Origin: TMED23 sp913054205 | Lineage (GTDB): Bacteria; Pseudomonadota; Alphaproteobacteria; Rhodospirillales; UBA2165 | Length of the DNA: 64,000 nt | Direction: 5' to 3' | Assembly (NCBI GenBank): GCA_046582495.1 | Contig: JAYGEG010000067.1 | Span: 26,321 to 90,320, forward strand | Shown: positions 8,065-17,593 of the stretch, piece after piece | Position numbering within the stretch: the stretch's first letter is position 1 | How the letters are laid out: the number at the start of each line of letters is the position of its first letter | Made by a program: the position numbers and the translations under genes | The notes under the pieces: generated by a model | What the model was told of the DNA's origin: nothing | What the model saw: only the letters and a program-made list of their open reading frames with translations | The model's database searches: none

Positions 8065-10782
8065 ATGTCGAACGTCGTTATTGTCGAATCGCCCTCCAAG
8101 GCGAAAACTATTAATAAGTATTTAGGCTCGGACTATACGGTTCTGGCGAGCTACGGCCATATCCGGGATTTGCCGTCTAAAAATGGCTCAGTCAGTCCGG
8201 ACGATGACTTCAAAATGATTTGGGAAATCGACAGCAAATCGCAAAAGCAGATCAAAGAAATCACCGCAGCGATGAAGGGCGCGGATCGTTTGTATCTCGC
8301 GACCGACCCGGACCGAGAAGGCGAAGCTATTTCCTGGCATGTTCAGGAAGTTTTGAACGAGAAAAATTTATTGGACGGCGTTGAAGTAAAACGTGTCGTT
8401 TTCAACGAGATTACCAAATCAGCGATTTTGGAGGCGTTCAGCCATCCGCGTGAACTCGACAAAGAATTGGTCGATGCCTATCTTGCGCGCCGGGCTTTGG
8501 ATTACCTCGTTGGCTTTACGCTATCGCCGGTGTTGTGGCGCAAATTGCCTGGCAGCCGATCAGCCGGACGCGTGCAGTCAGTGGCGCTCCGCCTTATTTG
8601 CGAACGCGAAATCGAGATCGAAGCTTTTAATCCGGTAGAATATTGGTCGATCAAAGCTCAATTTACCAAATCCTCGGGCCAGACATTTACAGCCAATCTC
8701 ACTTATTTAAATGGTGAACGGCTGGATAAGTTGGCGCTTAAAAATGAACAAGACGCGCAAAGTGCTGTCGCCCAAATTGAAGCCCAGAATTTCAACGTCT
8801 CGAAAGTCGAGAAAAAACAATCCCGGCGCAATCCGCCGCCGCCGTTTACGACATCGACCTTGCAGCAGGAAGCCGCGCGCAAGCTTTACTTTGGTGCCCA
8901 AAAAACAATGCGCACCGCTCAGCGCCTTTATGAAGGCATAACGATTGGTGGAGAAACTCTTGGCCTCATCACATATATGAGGACCGATGGCGTATCGATT
9001 GCTAACGAAGCAATTGCCTCAATTCGGGATCATGTTGGCAGCACTTATGGCAACAACTACGTGCCCGCAAGCCCCCGCGTCTATAAGTCCAAGGCAAAAA
9101 ATGCCCAAGAAGCCCATGAGGCTATTCGCCCAACCGATATCACGCGGCTGCCCAAAGATCTCACCATACTCGATGAGGACCAACGGAAACTGTATGAGCT
9201 AATCTGGAACCGAACCGCCGCCAGCCAGATGGAATCGGCTGTATTGGATCAAGTCGCAGCAGATCTCAGACCCGCCAGCGCTGACCAAAATGACAACGCC
9301 GTTACGTTACGCGCGACGGGTTCGGTCATTGCCTTTGATGGTTTTTTACGATTGTACCAGGAAGGCAAAGACGAAAAGCGCGACGGCACTCGGGACGACC
9401 CAGACGATAAAGAGCGCATCTTGCCGCCGCTTAATGAAGGCGAAGGCCTGGACCGCAAAGAGGTTTTGCCAGAGCAGCACTTTACCCAGCCACCACCGCG
9501 TTTCTCTGAAGCCAGTTTGGTTAAAAAGCTTGAAGAGCTTGGAATTGGCCGGCCGTCTACTTACGCGTCGATTTTGACAGTGCTCCAGGATCGCAATTAT
9601 GTAAAACTTGAAAACCGCCGCTTTTTTCCGGACGACCGAGGCCGCTTGGTCACTGCGTTCCTCTCCAGCTTTTTCTCTCAGTATGTTGAATATAGCTTCA
9701 CCGCCGATCTCGAAGAAAAGCTCGACAAAATTTCGGATGGCAAGTTGGCATGGAAAACTGTCCTCAAAGATTTTTGGACCCACTTCAAAACGGCTGTCGA
9801 CGGCACCGCTGATCTTCGCGTCCGCGAAGTCCTCGACAATCTCAATGAAATTTTGGGACCGCATTTTTTCCACGACACTGGTGATGGCAATCCGCGCCAA
9901 TGTCCCTCCTGTGCAGATGGAGAGCTAAGCCTGAAATTAGGCCGTCACGGCGCCTTTATCGGCTGTTCCAGATATCCAGATTGCCGTCATACCCGACCGC
10001 TCACGGTTGGCAATGGCGAAAATGGCTCGGATATCACCGATAGCGGACCGAAAGAACTTGGTAAACATCCGGAACTTGGCTTCGATATTACACTTCGGCG
10101 CGGACCCTACGGCTTCTATGTTCAATTGGGCGAAGGTGAAGGCAAAAAAAAGCCGAAACGCAGTTCGCTCACCAAATCGATGGACCCAGTCGACGTCGAT
10201 CTGGAAATGGCGTTAAAGCTTTTAACTTTGCCGCGCGAAGTGGGCATCTATCCTGAAACAGGCCAGATGATTACCGCCGGTATCGGTCCGTTTGGCCCGT
10301 TCATTAAATTGGCCGGCACCTATGTATCGCTCAAAGAAGATGATGTTCTTGAAATTGGCATTAACCGGGCATGCGAGCTTCTTGCGAACGCTCCCAAAAA
10401 ACCTGAACCCAGAGAAGTTGGCATCCATCCACGCACTAAAAAGCCGGTGATGATGCGCTGGGGCCGCTGGGGACCATTTGTTCAGCACGGTAAGATTAAA
10501 GCCAATATGCCGAAGGATATGAAATCCCCGAAAGGCGAGGAAGACAATCAAGTCACGCCAAGCCTGGAAGAGGCTTTAACCTGGCTGGCAGCTAAAGGCG
10601 ATAAGACAGCTGCCAAGAAAAGGGCGCCGACTAAGAAAAAGCCAGCTAAAAAGAAAGCTGCTGCGAAGAAAAAAGCCAGTGCTAAAGAGAAAACGGCGGA
10701 AGCTGAAACAGCAGCAATTGCGCCTGATGCAGAATCACCAATTGATCCAAACACAGAAGCAGAAGTAGTTCCTGGATCGTGA
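8065..10782 (+). CDS. topA: DNA topoisomerase I (type IA)
   Basis: Relaxes negative supercoils by cutting one strand through a 5'-phosphotyrosine link. The start is ATG 8065, giving M-S-N-V-V-I-V-E-S-P-S-K-A-K, the canonical TOPRIM beginning; longer reading would run through the dprA tail. T-D-P-D-R-E-G-E-A-I-S-W-H is the metal-binding acidic triad and Y304 in I-T-Y-M-R-T-D-G is the nucleophile. One four-cysteine zinc finger (C-P-S-C ... C-S-R-Y-P-D-C) follows the core, then two glycine-rich C-terminal repeats (R-R-G-P-Y-G-F-Y-V, G-I-G-P-F-G-P-F-I). The Lys/Ala-rich tail of about 40 residues is a DNA-contact tail usual in this class. Length is 905 residues. Its TGA overlaps the GTG start of rnr. 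Confidence 0.97.
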   Translation: MSNVVIVESPSKAKTINKYLGSDYTVLASYGHIRDLPSKNGSVSPDDDFKMIWEIDSKSQKQIKEITAAMKGADRLYLATDPDREGEAISWHVQEVLNEKNLLDGVEVKRVVFNEITKSAILEAFSHPRELDKELVDAYLARRALDYLVGFTLSPVLWRKLPGSRSAGRVQSVALRLICEREIEIEAFNPVEYWSIKAQFTKSSGQTFTANLTYLNGERLDKLALKNEQDAQSAVAQIEAQNFNVSKVEKKQSRRNPPPPFTTSTLQQEAARKLYFGAQKTMRTAQRLYEGITIGGETLGLITYMRTDGVSIANEAIASIRDHVGSTYGNNYVPASPRVYKSKAKNAQEAHEAIRPTDITRLPKDLTILDEDQRKLYELIWNRTAASQMESAVLDQVAADLRPASADQNDNAVTLRATGSVIAFDGFLRLYQEGKDEKRDGTRDDPDDKERILPPLNEGEGLDRKEVLPEQHFTQPPPRFSEASLVKKLEELGIGRPSTYASILTVLQDRNYVKLENRRFFPDDRGRLVTAFLSSFFSQYVEYSFTADLEEKLDKISDGKLAWKTVLKDFWTHFKTAVDGTADLRVREVLDNLNEILGPHFFHDTGDGNPRQCPSCADGELSLKLGRHGAFIGCSRYPDCRHTRPLTVGNGENGSDITDSGPKELGKHPELGFDITLRRGPYGFYVQLGEGEGKKKPKRSSLTKSMDPVDVDLEMALKLLTLPREVGIYPETGQMITAGIGPFGPFIKLAGTYVSLKEDDVLEIGINRACELLANAPKKPEPREVGIHPRTKKPVMMRWGRWGPFVQHGKIKANMPKDMKSPKGEEDNQVTPSLEEALTWLAAKGDKTAAKKRAPTKKKPAKKKAAAKKKASAKEKTAEAETAAIAPDAESPIDPNTEAEVVPGS

Positions 10783-13061
10783 CGAAATCCGGAAAAAAAC
10801 CGGCACCTCCTTTCAGTAAAAATCAAATTGTCGACTTTATCGGCGGCCACCGCGAAGGTGTCGGAATCCGTAATATTATGATCGGTATCGGCACCAAAGA
10901 CAGAACCGGCGTCAAGCAAGCCGTCAAAGAACTAGAGCAAGCCGGAGAGATCGAACGCACCCGCGGCAAGCAATATGTACTCGCGGGTCGTCTGCCTCGC
11001 GTCACCGTTATTGAAGTTACCGGCACCGACGAATACGGCGATGTTGTCGCAACCCCTTTGACCTGGGAGCGGGAAGATGAGCCGCCGATCATCTATATAA
11101 ACCCGGACAAACGCGGCAATGCACGTCAGGCCGCACTCGGCAAAGGAGATCGCGCCTTGGCCCGGCTCACGCCAATAAACGATAGCTCTGGCACGGAAGC
11201 CTATAATGCCTCGATCATTAAACGCATTGGCTTTGCCCCCAAAACCATATTGGGCATTTACCGCGACGGACCAGAAGGCGGTGTTCTAGAGCCAACCGAC
11301 CGCAGGCACCGATTTGACTTTGTTGTGCCGCCCGGAAACGTCAATGGCGCGAAACCTGGCGATTTGGTCGTTGCTGAAATTGAATCGGGCAGAAAACTTG
11401 GTCGCGCCTCAGCCAGTATCACGGAGGTTTTAAACATTGAGCGGCCTGATACCGCGCGCGGAGATCAGCCCTATACCAAAATTGCACTGCACGACCACGA
11501 CGTCCCCTATATTTTCACCGATCTCGCTGTCGAACAGGCCGAAGCGGCCAAGGCGGCTCCGCTTTCTTATTCTGGCGGCAAACGAGACGATCTTCGCAAA
11601 ATCCCACTCGTCACCATCGATGATGAAGATGCGCGGGATTTTGACGACGCGGTCTTTGCTGAGCCCGATAGCGACACCGCAAATCCCGGCGGCTGGCATG
11701 TGATCGTCGCCATCGCTGATGTCGCCTGGTATGTCCGACCTGGCGACGCGTTGGATAAGACCGCGTATGAACGCGGCAATTCAGTTTATTTCCCAGATCA
11801 AGTGGTGCCGATGCTGCCCGAAGCGCTCTCGAATGGTTGGTGCTCCTTGAGGCCCGACGAAGACCGGCCGTGCCTTGCCGTCCATATGTGGATGAACGCC
11901 GATGGGCACGCGCTACGCCATCAATTTGTCAGAGGCCTGATGCGCTCTCATGCAAGACTGACCTACAACAGAGTGCAAGCGGCCATGGACGGCAATGCCG
12001 ATGAATTGACTGCCCCTCTCCTTGAAACTGTTATCAAGCCCCTCTACGGCGCTTACAACGCCTTCTGCCGGGAACGTCTTGACCGTGAGCCACTGGATCT
12101 AGATCTGCCTGAGAAAAAAATCATTTTGGACGAGAACGGCAACGTTCATGAAGTGCGCTCTCGACTTCGTCTCGACAGCCACAAGTTAATCGAAGAATTT
12201 ATGATCGCCGCCAATGTTGCTGCTGCGACAACCTTGGAAAAGACCAAACAGCCTTGTCTCTATCGCATTCATGATGAGCCACCGGCAAAGAACTTGGAGA
12301 ATTATCGGAGTTTTCTAAACGGCGTTGGTTTCAAATTGGCGAAAGGCCAGGTTTTGATGCCGCGCCACTTCAATCAAATATTGAAAAAAGCAAAAGACGG
12401 CGATTTTTTTGACGCGATCAGCCAAATGACGTTGCGCTCTCAATCACAAGCCACCTACACAGGTAAAAATGTTGGTCATTTTGGCCTCGCGCTCAGACGT
12501 TATTGCCATTTCACTTCTCCCATCCGGCGCTACGCTGATTTAATCGTCCACCGCGCATTGATTTCCGGATTGGGCTTGGGCGACGGCAGCTTGGGCGACA
12601 AACCGATAGATACCGAAGAAATTGGCGAGCATTTGAGTGTTACTGAACGGCGGGCTGCTATTGCCGAGCGCGACGTCGTTGATCGATTCTCGGCGGCTTA
12701 TCTTGCCGGAAAAATTGGCGAAAAATTCAGCGGAAAAATAAATGGCGTAACCAATTTTGGGTTGTTTGTAACCATCGATGGGATCGCTGCGGATGGATTG
12801 GTTCCCATTCGATCACTCCCGGATGATTATTACGATTTTGATGAAAAGCGCGTGGCGCTCAAAGGAAAAAGCACCAAACTGGTGTTTCATCTCGGCATGA
12901 AAGTAGAAGTGATTATTAAGGAAGCCAATCCGGTATCGGGATCACTGATCCTGGAAATTGCCGGCTCGAACGCAACGCACAGCCGACCTCGACATAAAAA
13001 TACCAAGAAAACCGGTAAAAAATTTGGCTCTAAGCGGAATAGACGTACACGAAATAGATGA
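10779..13061 (+). CDS. rnr: Ribonuclease R
   Basis: Processive 3'-5' exoribonuclease of the RNB (RNase II) family, able to degrade structured RNA. The start is GTG 10779, overlapping the topA stop. The 760-residue protein has an N-terminal winged-helix/cold-shock region. The RNB catalytic centre I-D-D-E-D-A-R-D-F-D-D-A-V carries the magnesium-binding aspartates. Later come Y-R-I-H-D-E-P-P, H-F-T-S-P-I-R-R-Y-A-D-L, and a C-terminal S1 domain (I-N-G-V-T-N-F-G-L-F-V). It ends in a basic tail rich in Lys/Arg. topA-rnr is a standard alphaproteobacterial pair. Confidence 0.96.
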   Translation: MTKSGKKPAPPFSKNQIVDFIGGHREGVGIRNIMIGIGTKDRTGVKQAVKELEQAGEIERTRGKQYVLAGRLPRVTVIEVTGTDEYGDVVATPLTWEREDEPPIIYINPDKRGNARQAALGKGDRALARLTPINDSSGTEAYNASIIKRIGFAPKTILGIYRDGPEGGVLEPTDRRHRFDFVVPPGNVNGAKPGDLVVAEIESGRKLGRASASITEVLNIERPDTARGDQPYTKIALHDHDVPYIFTDLAVEQAEAAKAAPLSYSGGKRDDLRKIPLVTIDDEDARDFDDAVFAEPDSDTANPGGWHVIVAIADVAWYVRPGDALDKTAYERGNSVYFPDQVVPMLPEALSNGWCSLRPDEDRPCLAVHMWMNADGHALRHQFVRGLMRSHARLTYNRVQAAMDGNADELTAPLLETVIKPLYGAYNAFCRERLDREPLDLDLPEKKIILDENGNVHEVRSRLRLDSHKLIEEFMIAANVAAATTLEKTKQPCLYRIHDEPPAKNLENYRSFLNGVGFKLAKGQVLMPRHFNQILKKAKDGDFFDAISQMTLRSQSQATYTGKNVGHFGLALRRYCHFTSPIRRYADLIVHRALISGLGLGDGSLGDKPIDTEEIGEHLSVTERRAAIAERDVVDRFSAAYLAGKIGEKFSGKINGVTNFGLFVTIDGIAADGLVPIRSLPDDYYDFDEKRVALKGKSTKLVFHLGMKVEVIIKEANPVSGSLILEIAGSNATHSRPRHKNTKKTGKKFGSKRNRRTRNR

Positions 13062-13092
13062 CGGCAGCCAAAAAATCGACAACAATGCCGGT

Positions 13093-14700
13093 ATGGATAC
13101 ACCGGTGTTAAAATATAACAACATATCCAGCTATGCACGATCTGCCGTTTTCGCGCTACTGGCTCTTCTGGCCGGCTGTGCGACTCCGCAATCCGATATT
13201 GGCCAAAATTCTACAAGCTTTGAAAATGAGATGGCGGTCAAAACATTTTCTTCCGGTTATCGCCAGATTTCTGAGCGCTATATCGAAAAACTTTCACCCT
13301 ACGAGCTGGCCCTTGAAGGCTTAAGAGGATTGGCGACAATAGATCCGACCTTCAAAGTAGATGTCGACCGAGATGACGTCGTCATTCGTTCAGAAGTCGT
13401 CCAGTCCCATAGATACACCGCGCCGGCAAAAAACGATGTCGAGGGCTGGGCCAATTTAACTGTTCAAGTGTTGATCGATGCACAAAATGAGGCCGCCGTT
13501 TTCAAACAGGCAAAAGTTGGAAATCTATATGAAGCGGTTTTTGACGGTTCTTTGTCGTTGCTGGATACCTTTTCCAGATACGCAAGTGTCGAGCAAGCAA
13601 AACGAAATCGCGAAAAACGGTCAGGATTTGGCGGCATTGGCATTCGTTTTAAACGCACCGATATGGGTCTTACTGTGACACAGGTTTTTCCGGAAACACC
13701 TGCCAGCAAATCGGGATTGAAGCCGGACGATATTATAACCCATGCGGATGGCCGATCTTTGGCGGGTTTGGAACGCCGTATGGCAGGCAGGTATCTACGG
13801 GGGGAAATCGGCTCGATCGTCGATGTCAAAGTAATGAGGCAAGCCACAATCCTAAACATCTCCATCAGACGGGATCGAATTGTAGCGCCAACGGCGTCAC
13901 ATTCAGTTCGAAATGGCATCGTCCACGTCCGGGTAAGTGGGTTCAATAATCGCACCACCCGACAGGTTGCCCGCAATCTCGCCCGAGGCCTCAAAGAGGC
14001 CAGGCGGCAAACCGGGCAAAAAGCGAAGGGAATAATATTCGATTTGCGTGGCAATCCGGGTGGATTGTTAAAACAAGCGGTTAACGTTTCGGATCTGTTT
14101 TTGGCCGATGGACGCATTATTTCAACACGTGGGCGCCACCCTGCCAGCGACCATGACTATGAGGCCAAGGGAGCAGATATCGCCAAAGGTCTGCCGCTCG
14201 TGGTTCTGATTAATGGGCGCTCAGCCAGCGCTTCGGAAATTGTCGCTGCAGCCTTACAGGATCATGAACGCGCCATCGTTATCGGCACCACGTCATTTGG
14301 CAAAGGCACCGTTCAAACTGTCATTCGATTACCCAATGATGCAGAAATCACTTTAACCTGGTCACGGTTTCAAGCACCGTCCGGCTATTTTCTTCATGGC
14401 CTCGGTGTTCCGCCTTCGATTTGCGCACCTCTGGACAGCAAAGTCGGCGCGAGCGATCTGATTGACAGCGCGTTGGAGAATGCCGTCCGACACAGCGAAA
14501 CGCTTCAAGCCTGGCATTCTGTTTCAATCCAACAAAAGTCGGAACGAGAGCGCCTGAAATCGATTTGCCCGTCGACCAATAAACGCAACCCGGTAGATAT
14601 CAAGATCGCCGAAAAACTGCTCCAGGACGCATCACTCTATCAGCGGGTGAAGGCGTTGAGTCCATCGATCGCTTCGGCAAGTACCGGTGGCAACAAATAA
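13093..14700 (+). CDS. S41-family C-terminal processing protease, lipoprotein
   Basis: Predicted periplasmic, membrane-anchored serine protease of the CtpA/S41 type. With the start at ATG 13093 it has a signal peptide ending in the lipobox L-A-G-C (C29). A PDZ domain (V-F-P-E-T-P-A-S-K-S-G-L-K-P-D-D) is followed by the S41 core: F-D-L-R-G-N-P-G-G, then S-A-S-A-S-E at residues 377-382 with the catalytic serine, and F-G-K-G with K404 as general base. The 535-residue length and lipoprotein anchor are longer than basic CtpA. It follows rnr by 31 bp. An open frame extends upstream into rnr but lacks signal-peptide logic. Substrate is unknown; family members trim periplasmic proteins or peptidoglycan hydrolases. 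Confidence 0.88.
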   Translation: MDTPVLKYNNISSYARSAVFALLALLAGCATPQSDIGQNSTSFENEMAVKTFSSGYRQISERYIEKLSPYELALEGLRGLATIDPTFKVDVDRDDVVIRSEVVQSHRYTAPAKNDVEGWANLTVQVLIDAQNEAAVFKQAKVGNLYEAVFDGSLSLLDTFSRYASVEQAKRNREKRSGFGGIGIRFKRTDMGLTVTQVFPETPASKSGLKPDDIITHADGRSLAGLERRMAGRYLRGEIGSIVDVKVMRQATILNISIRRDRIVAPTASHSVRNGIVHVRVSGFNNRTTRQVARNLARGLKEARRQTGQKAKGIIFDLRGNPGGLLKQAVNVSDLFLADGRIISTRGRHPASDHDYEAKGADIAKGLPLVVLINGRSASASEIVAAALQDHERAIVIGTTSFGKGTVQTVIRLPNDAEITLTWSRFQAPSGYFLHGLGVPPSICAPLDSKVGASDLIDSALENAVRHSETLQAWHSVSIQQKSERERLKSICPSTNKRNPVDIKIAEKLLQDASLYQRVKALSPSIASASTGGNK

Positions 14701-14806
14701 ACACTCTATTCGAGACGAATAATCGTGAGATCAATCTTGACATGGGCTCTTTGATCTCTATTGTGCGCCGCACTTCAATAATTTGAATAAAAACGGACGT
14801 TGAGAT

Positions 14807-14974
14807 ATGGCGAAGTCAGCAACAGTTTTAGTGAAACTTGTCAGCACAGCTGATACCGGTTTTTACTATGTGACTAAAAAGAACCCGCGCAACCAAACGG
14901 AAAAAATGGAATTCCGCAAATACGATCCGGTTGTCCGCAAACATGTTCTTTTTAAAGAAGGTAAGATTAAATAA
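14807..14974 (+). CDS. rpmG: 50S ribosomal protein L33
   Basis: Small basic protein of the large ribosomal subunit. The 55-residue frame starts M-A-K-S-A-T-V-L-V-K-L-V-S-T-A and contains the family motif F-Y-Y-V-T-K-K-N-P-R-N. The later segment K-M-E-F-R-K-Y-D-P-V-V-R-K-H is also typical. It lacks the CxxC zinc pairs, so it is the zinc-free form. A strong terminator follows at 15028-15052. Confidence 0.95.
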   Translation: MAKSATVLVKLVSTADTGFYYVTKKNPRNQTEKMEFRKYDPVVRKHVLFKEGKIK

Positions 14975-15027
14975 ATCTGTCTTTTCGGGCGCACGCCTTT
15001 TAGCAAGGTTATAGGCGCAAATAAAAC

Positions 15028-15052
15028 AGGACCGCTTTTGGCGGTCCTTTGT
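15028..15052 (+). terminator. Bidirectional rho-independent terminator between rpmG and divK
   Basis: Perfect 8-bp stem AGGACCGC / GCGGTCCT (15028-15035 with 15041-15048) around a TTTTG loop. It is followed on the plus strand by a T-rich stretch and preceded by AAATAAAAC, which gives a U-rich tail on the minus strand. It can therefore end both rpmG (plus) and divK (minus). Confidence 0.9.
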
Positions 15053-15087
15053 TTTGGCTGCAATTGAGTTGATTTTAACGAAAAAGC

Positions 15088-15453
15088 TTAACCGAGAAAT
15101 CCAGATACTGTTTCAAGAAAATTTGGAACGGAAATCGGCTTTGCGATATAGCCATCACATCCACCTTCCATGATCTTTTCTTCGTCGCCTTTCATTGCAA
15201 AAGCGGTGACAGCAATGACAGGGATATCTTTCAATTCATCTTTCTCTTTGATTAGCTTTGTGATCTCCAGGCCGGAAATTTTCGGCAGTTGGATATCCAT
15301 CAAAATCAAATCAGGACGATGCTTTTCGGTCAACGCAACCGCTTCATTGCCGTCTTTGGTCTGGAGCGTGTCATACCCATGCGCCTGCAAAAGGTCATTA
15401 AACAATTTCATGTTTAATTCATTGTCTTCAACGATCAATATAGTTTTGGCCAT
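15088..15453 (-). CDS. divK: Single-domain response regulator, DivK type
   Basis: Stand-alone receiver protein; in Caulobacter and relatives DivK links the PleC/DivJ kinases to cell-cycle control through DivL and CckA. The 121-residue product starts at M-A-K-T-I-L-I-V-E-D-N. With this start the phosphoacceptor in I-L-M-D-I-Q-L-P is D53, the same number as in DivK proteins. T/A-A-F-A-M-K-G-D-E and A-K-P-I-S complete the receiver signature. A start three codons upstream (15462) is possible. No pleD is found next to it. Confidence 0.9.
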   Translation of the reverse strand: MAKTILIVEDNELNMKLFNDLLQAHGYDTLQTKDGNEAVALTEKHRPDLILMDIQLPKISGLEITKLIKEKDELKDIPVIAVTAFAMKGDEEKIMEGGCDGYIAKPISVPNFLETVSGFLG

Positions 15454-15603
15454 GCCTGCCACTGCTCCAAAGATGTAAAATTGTTACTAGCAACTGTACC
15501 CGATTTTTTCGGTATGAATAACATTTTGGGTCTAATTTCGTTTATTCAAGGTATAAAGGCCTAGATTCTTTACAATTTTGCAAATTTATTCGCGGAAAAA
15601 CAC

Positions 15604-16299
15604 CTATCCACGGACTTCTTCCATCATATTTTCAAGAGCCATTACATCGCAAATGACCAAAGAATCCTTTTCGCGTTTCACAATGCCCTTTTTTGAAAGA
15701 TCACTTAATACCCGAGCCACGGTTTCACGTGTTGTACTCGCTCTGCTTGCCATATCGCTGTGCACGGGGATCGGTTTGATAATTGCCGTATTATCGGCTG
15801 AAGCTGACGCTGCCGCTTGCCTTAGAAGCTCACCATGCACGCGGTTATTCGCGCCCGGCGTACTCAGATCAATGATCCGCTCCGTTGAAGTGCGTATGAT
15901 ACTTGCCAAATTGCGCATAACCTTAAGCGCCACATCAGGGTGCATTTTCAAAACCGTTTGAAATCGCTCAGGTGACATCTTTGCGATATCCGCATCTTCT
16001 AAGGCAATCACGGATGACGAGCGGGGAAGACCATCAATTGCGGCTAATTCTCCAAAATATTGACCTTCATTCAAATCTTCGAGAGCGACCTCTTTTCCAG
16101 AGATCGTAAAATTAACCACACGCACCCGACCTCGCGTAATGAAGTAAACATCTCGCGAATCGCTTTGCTGGTCGATAATCTGTTCATTGGGTGCAAATCG
16201 CCGCCACCGGCAGGATTTTTCAAAATCCCGGCGCTGTTCGTCGTCCAGATCCACAAGCAGCTCGATACCCGCAAGATCGTGTTTCTCCGGTGCGCTCAA
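15604..16299 (-). CDS. Crp/Fnr-family transcriptional regulator
   Basis: Cytoplasmic regulator of 231 residues with an N-terminal cyclic-nucleotide-binding-like beta barrel (G-Q-Y-F-G-E-L-A-A-I-D-G-L-P-R-S-S-S-V). This contains the phosphate-binding cassette pattern G-E-L-A...R-S of cAMP-type sensors. A long dimer helix and a C-terminal winged helix follow (D-M-A-S-R-A-S-T-T-R-E-T-V-A-R-V-L-S-D-L). There are no N-terminal cysteines of the Fnr iron-sulfur type, so oxygen sensing through a cluster is unlikely. It is divergent from the glycosyltransferase gene; a perfect 12-bp palindrome lies in the shared region at 16370-16381. Confidence 0.9.
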   Translation of the reverse strand: MSAPEKHDLAGIELLVDLDDEQRRDFEKSCRWRRFAPNEQIIDQQSDSRDVYFITRGRVRVVNFTISGKEVALEDLNEGQYFGELAAIDGLPRSSSVIALEDADIAKMSPERFQTVLKMHPDVALKVMRNLASIIRTSTERIIDLSTPGANNRVHGELLRQAAASASADNTAIIKPIPVHSDMASRASTTRETVARVLSDLSKKGIVKREKDSLVICDVMALENMMEEVRG

Positions 16300-16369
16300 A
16301 AACCACTCCCACCAATTGATCGCAATTTAGATTTGAACCTCGGTCTGAAGCCTTGCATAGGACTATATA

Positions 16370-16381
16370 GTGTTGCAACAC
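16370..16381. promoter_or_regulatory. Candidate operator GTGTTGCAACAC
   Basis: Perfect 12-bp palindrome in the 225-bp divergent region between the Crp/Fnr regulator (start 16299, minus) and the glycosyltransferase (start 16525, plus). Its placement about 70 bp upstream of the regulator fits autoregulation, but the binding protein is inferred only from position. It does not match the classical Fnr or Crp half-sites. Confidence 0.4.
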
Positions 16382-16524
16382 CTCGTTTTATAGTGTTTTT
16401 CCGATACACGAAATGCGCTGAGAAGCTTGCGCCAATTTACCGACCCGACTATGATTCTTTTGTGCCAAATGATTTTTCAGATTTTAGCCCCGCTTCGCAA
16501 TCTTCAGTCGGAAAGAAAGCCAAT

Positions 16525-17475
16525 ATGCAGCATATAGCTGTCGTTATACCGTGTTACCGCGAAAAACATCATATTCTTGATGTCCTCGGTAAATTTGAGG
16601 CGACGATTGATCAGATCATCGTCGTGGATGATGCCTGCCCGGATAAAACCGGCGAATTCGTGCGCGAGAATACAAATGATCCCCGCATCACAATAGTTAC
16701 TCATGAAAAAAACCAAGGCGTTGGGGGCGCGACAATTTCCGGTTATCAGAAAGCGATGGCGTTGGGTGCTGACATTATTGTCAAAGTAGATGGTGACGGC
16801 CAAATGGATCCCGCGATGATCAAAACGCTTATCCAACCCATTTTGCTAGGAAAAGCGGACTATGCTAAGGGCAATCGTTTCTATCGGTTAAATGGCCTAT
16901 CCAAGATGCCTGCCTTCAGGTTGATCGGGAATCTAATTCTCTCTTTTGCCTCAAAAATGTCGAGCGGGTATTGGAAAATATTTGATCCTACCAACGGTTT
17001 TACAGCCATCCACAGCAAAATCGCCCAGGAATTGGCGCTCGACAAAATCAGCAAAGACTATTTCTTTGAATCTGACATACTGTTTCAATTAAATATCGCC
17101 CGCGCGGTGGTTGCAGATGTTCCGATCCAAGCGATCTACGGCGAAGAAACCAGTAACCTGAAAATTTCTCGAATTTTGCTACCGTTTATTGCCAAGCATA
17201 TTGCAAATTTATTCCGGCGAATTTTTTACAACTACTTTTTGCGGGACTTTAGCGTTGCCTCAATTGAACTGGTGGTCGGCGTCGTTTTTATGTTGTTTGG
17301 TACCATTTTCGGCGGCGTCGAATGGTATGAAAGCAGCGCAACGGGTGTAACGGCAACGCCCGGTACGGTGATCATCGCGGCCCTTCCGTTGGTCGTCGGC
17401 AGCCAGCTTCTAATCAGCTTCCTAAATTTTGACGTCCAGAATCAACCTGACCAGCCCCTTCACCCCAGTCTATAA
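16525..17475 (+). CDS. Family 2 glycosyltransferase with C-terminal membrane helices
   Basis: Membrane-associated glycosyltransferase resembling dolichyl/polyprenyl-phosphate sugar synthases. From ATG 16525 (316 residues) it opens with I-A-V-V-I-P-C-Y-R-E and I-I-V-V-D-D-A-C-P-D. The nucleotide-sugar/metal motif is V-K-V-D-G-D-G-Q-M-D-P, and D-P-T-N-G-F-T-A follows. Two hydrophobic segments at the C-terminus (about residues 240-305) anchor it. The open frame extends to 16060, but the upstream part crosses the regulator gene in antisense. Sugar and acceptor cannot be told; a role in surface polysaccharide or lipid-linked sugar synthesis is likely. Confidence 0.88.
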   Translation: MQHIAVVIPCYREKHHILDVLGKFEATIDQIIVVDDACPDKTGEFVRENTNDPRITIVTHEKNQGVGGATISGYQKAMALGADIIVKVDGDGQMDPAMIKTLIQPILLGKADYAKGNRFYRLNGLSKMPAFRLIGNLILSFASKMSSGYWKIFDPTNGFTAIHSKIAQELALDKISKDYFFESDILFQLNIARAVVADVPIQAIYGEETSNLKISRILLPFIAKHIANLFRRIFYNYFLRDFSVASIELVVGVVFMLFGTIFGGVEWYESSATGVTATPGTVIIAALPLVVGSQLLISFLNFDVQNQPDQPLHPSL

Positions 17476-17593
17476 ATGCAACATAAACCGCAAATGAGTG
17501 GCCACTGCCGAATATAGCATATAATTGACTCTCCAATGATGTGCCTTCATGATTGGTGCTCTACAATATGAGACACAGCTTAAAAGAAATCGT

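Noticed and set aside
16561..16625. TGATCAGATCA and other partial TGATCA pairs in coding sequence
   Set aside because: Spacing differs from the 14-bp operator and they lie inside genes, so they were not counted as TetR sites.
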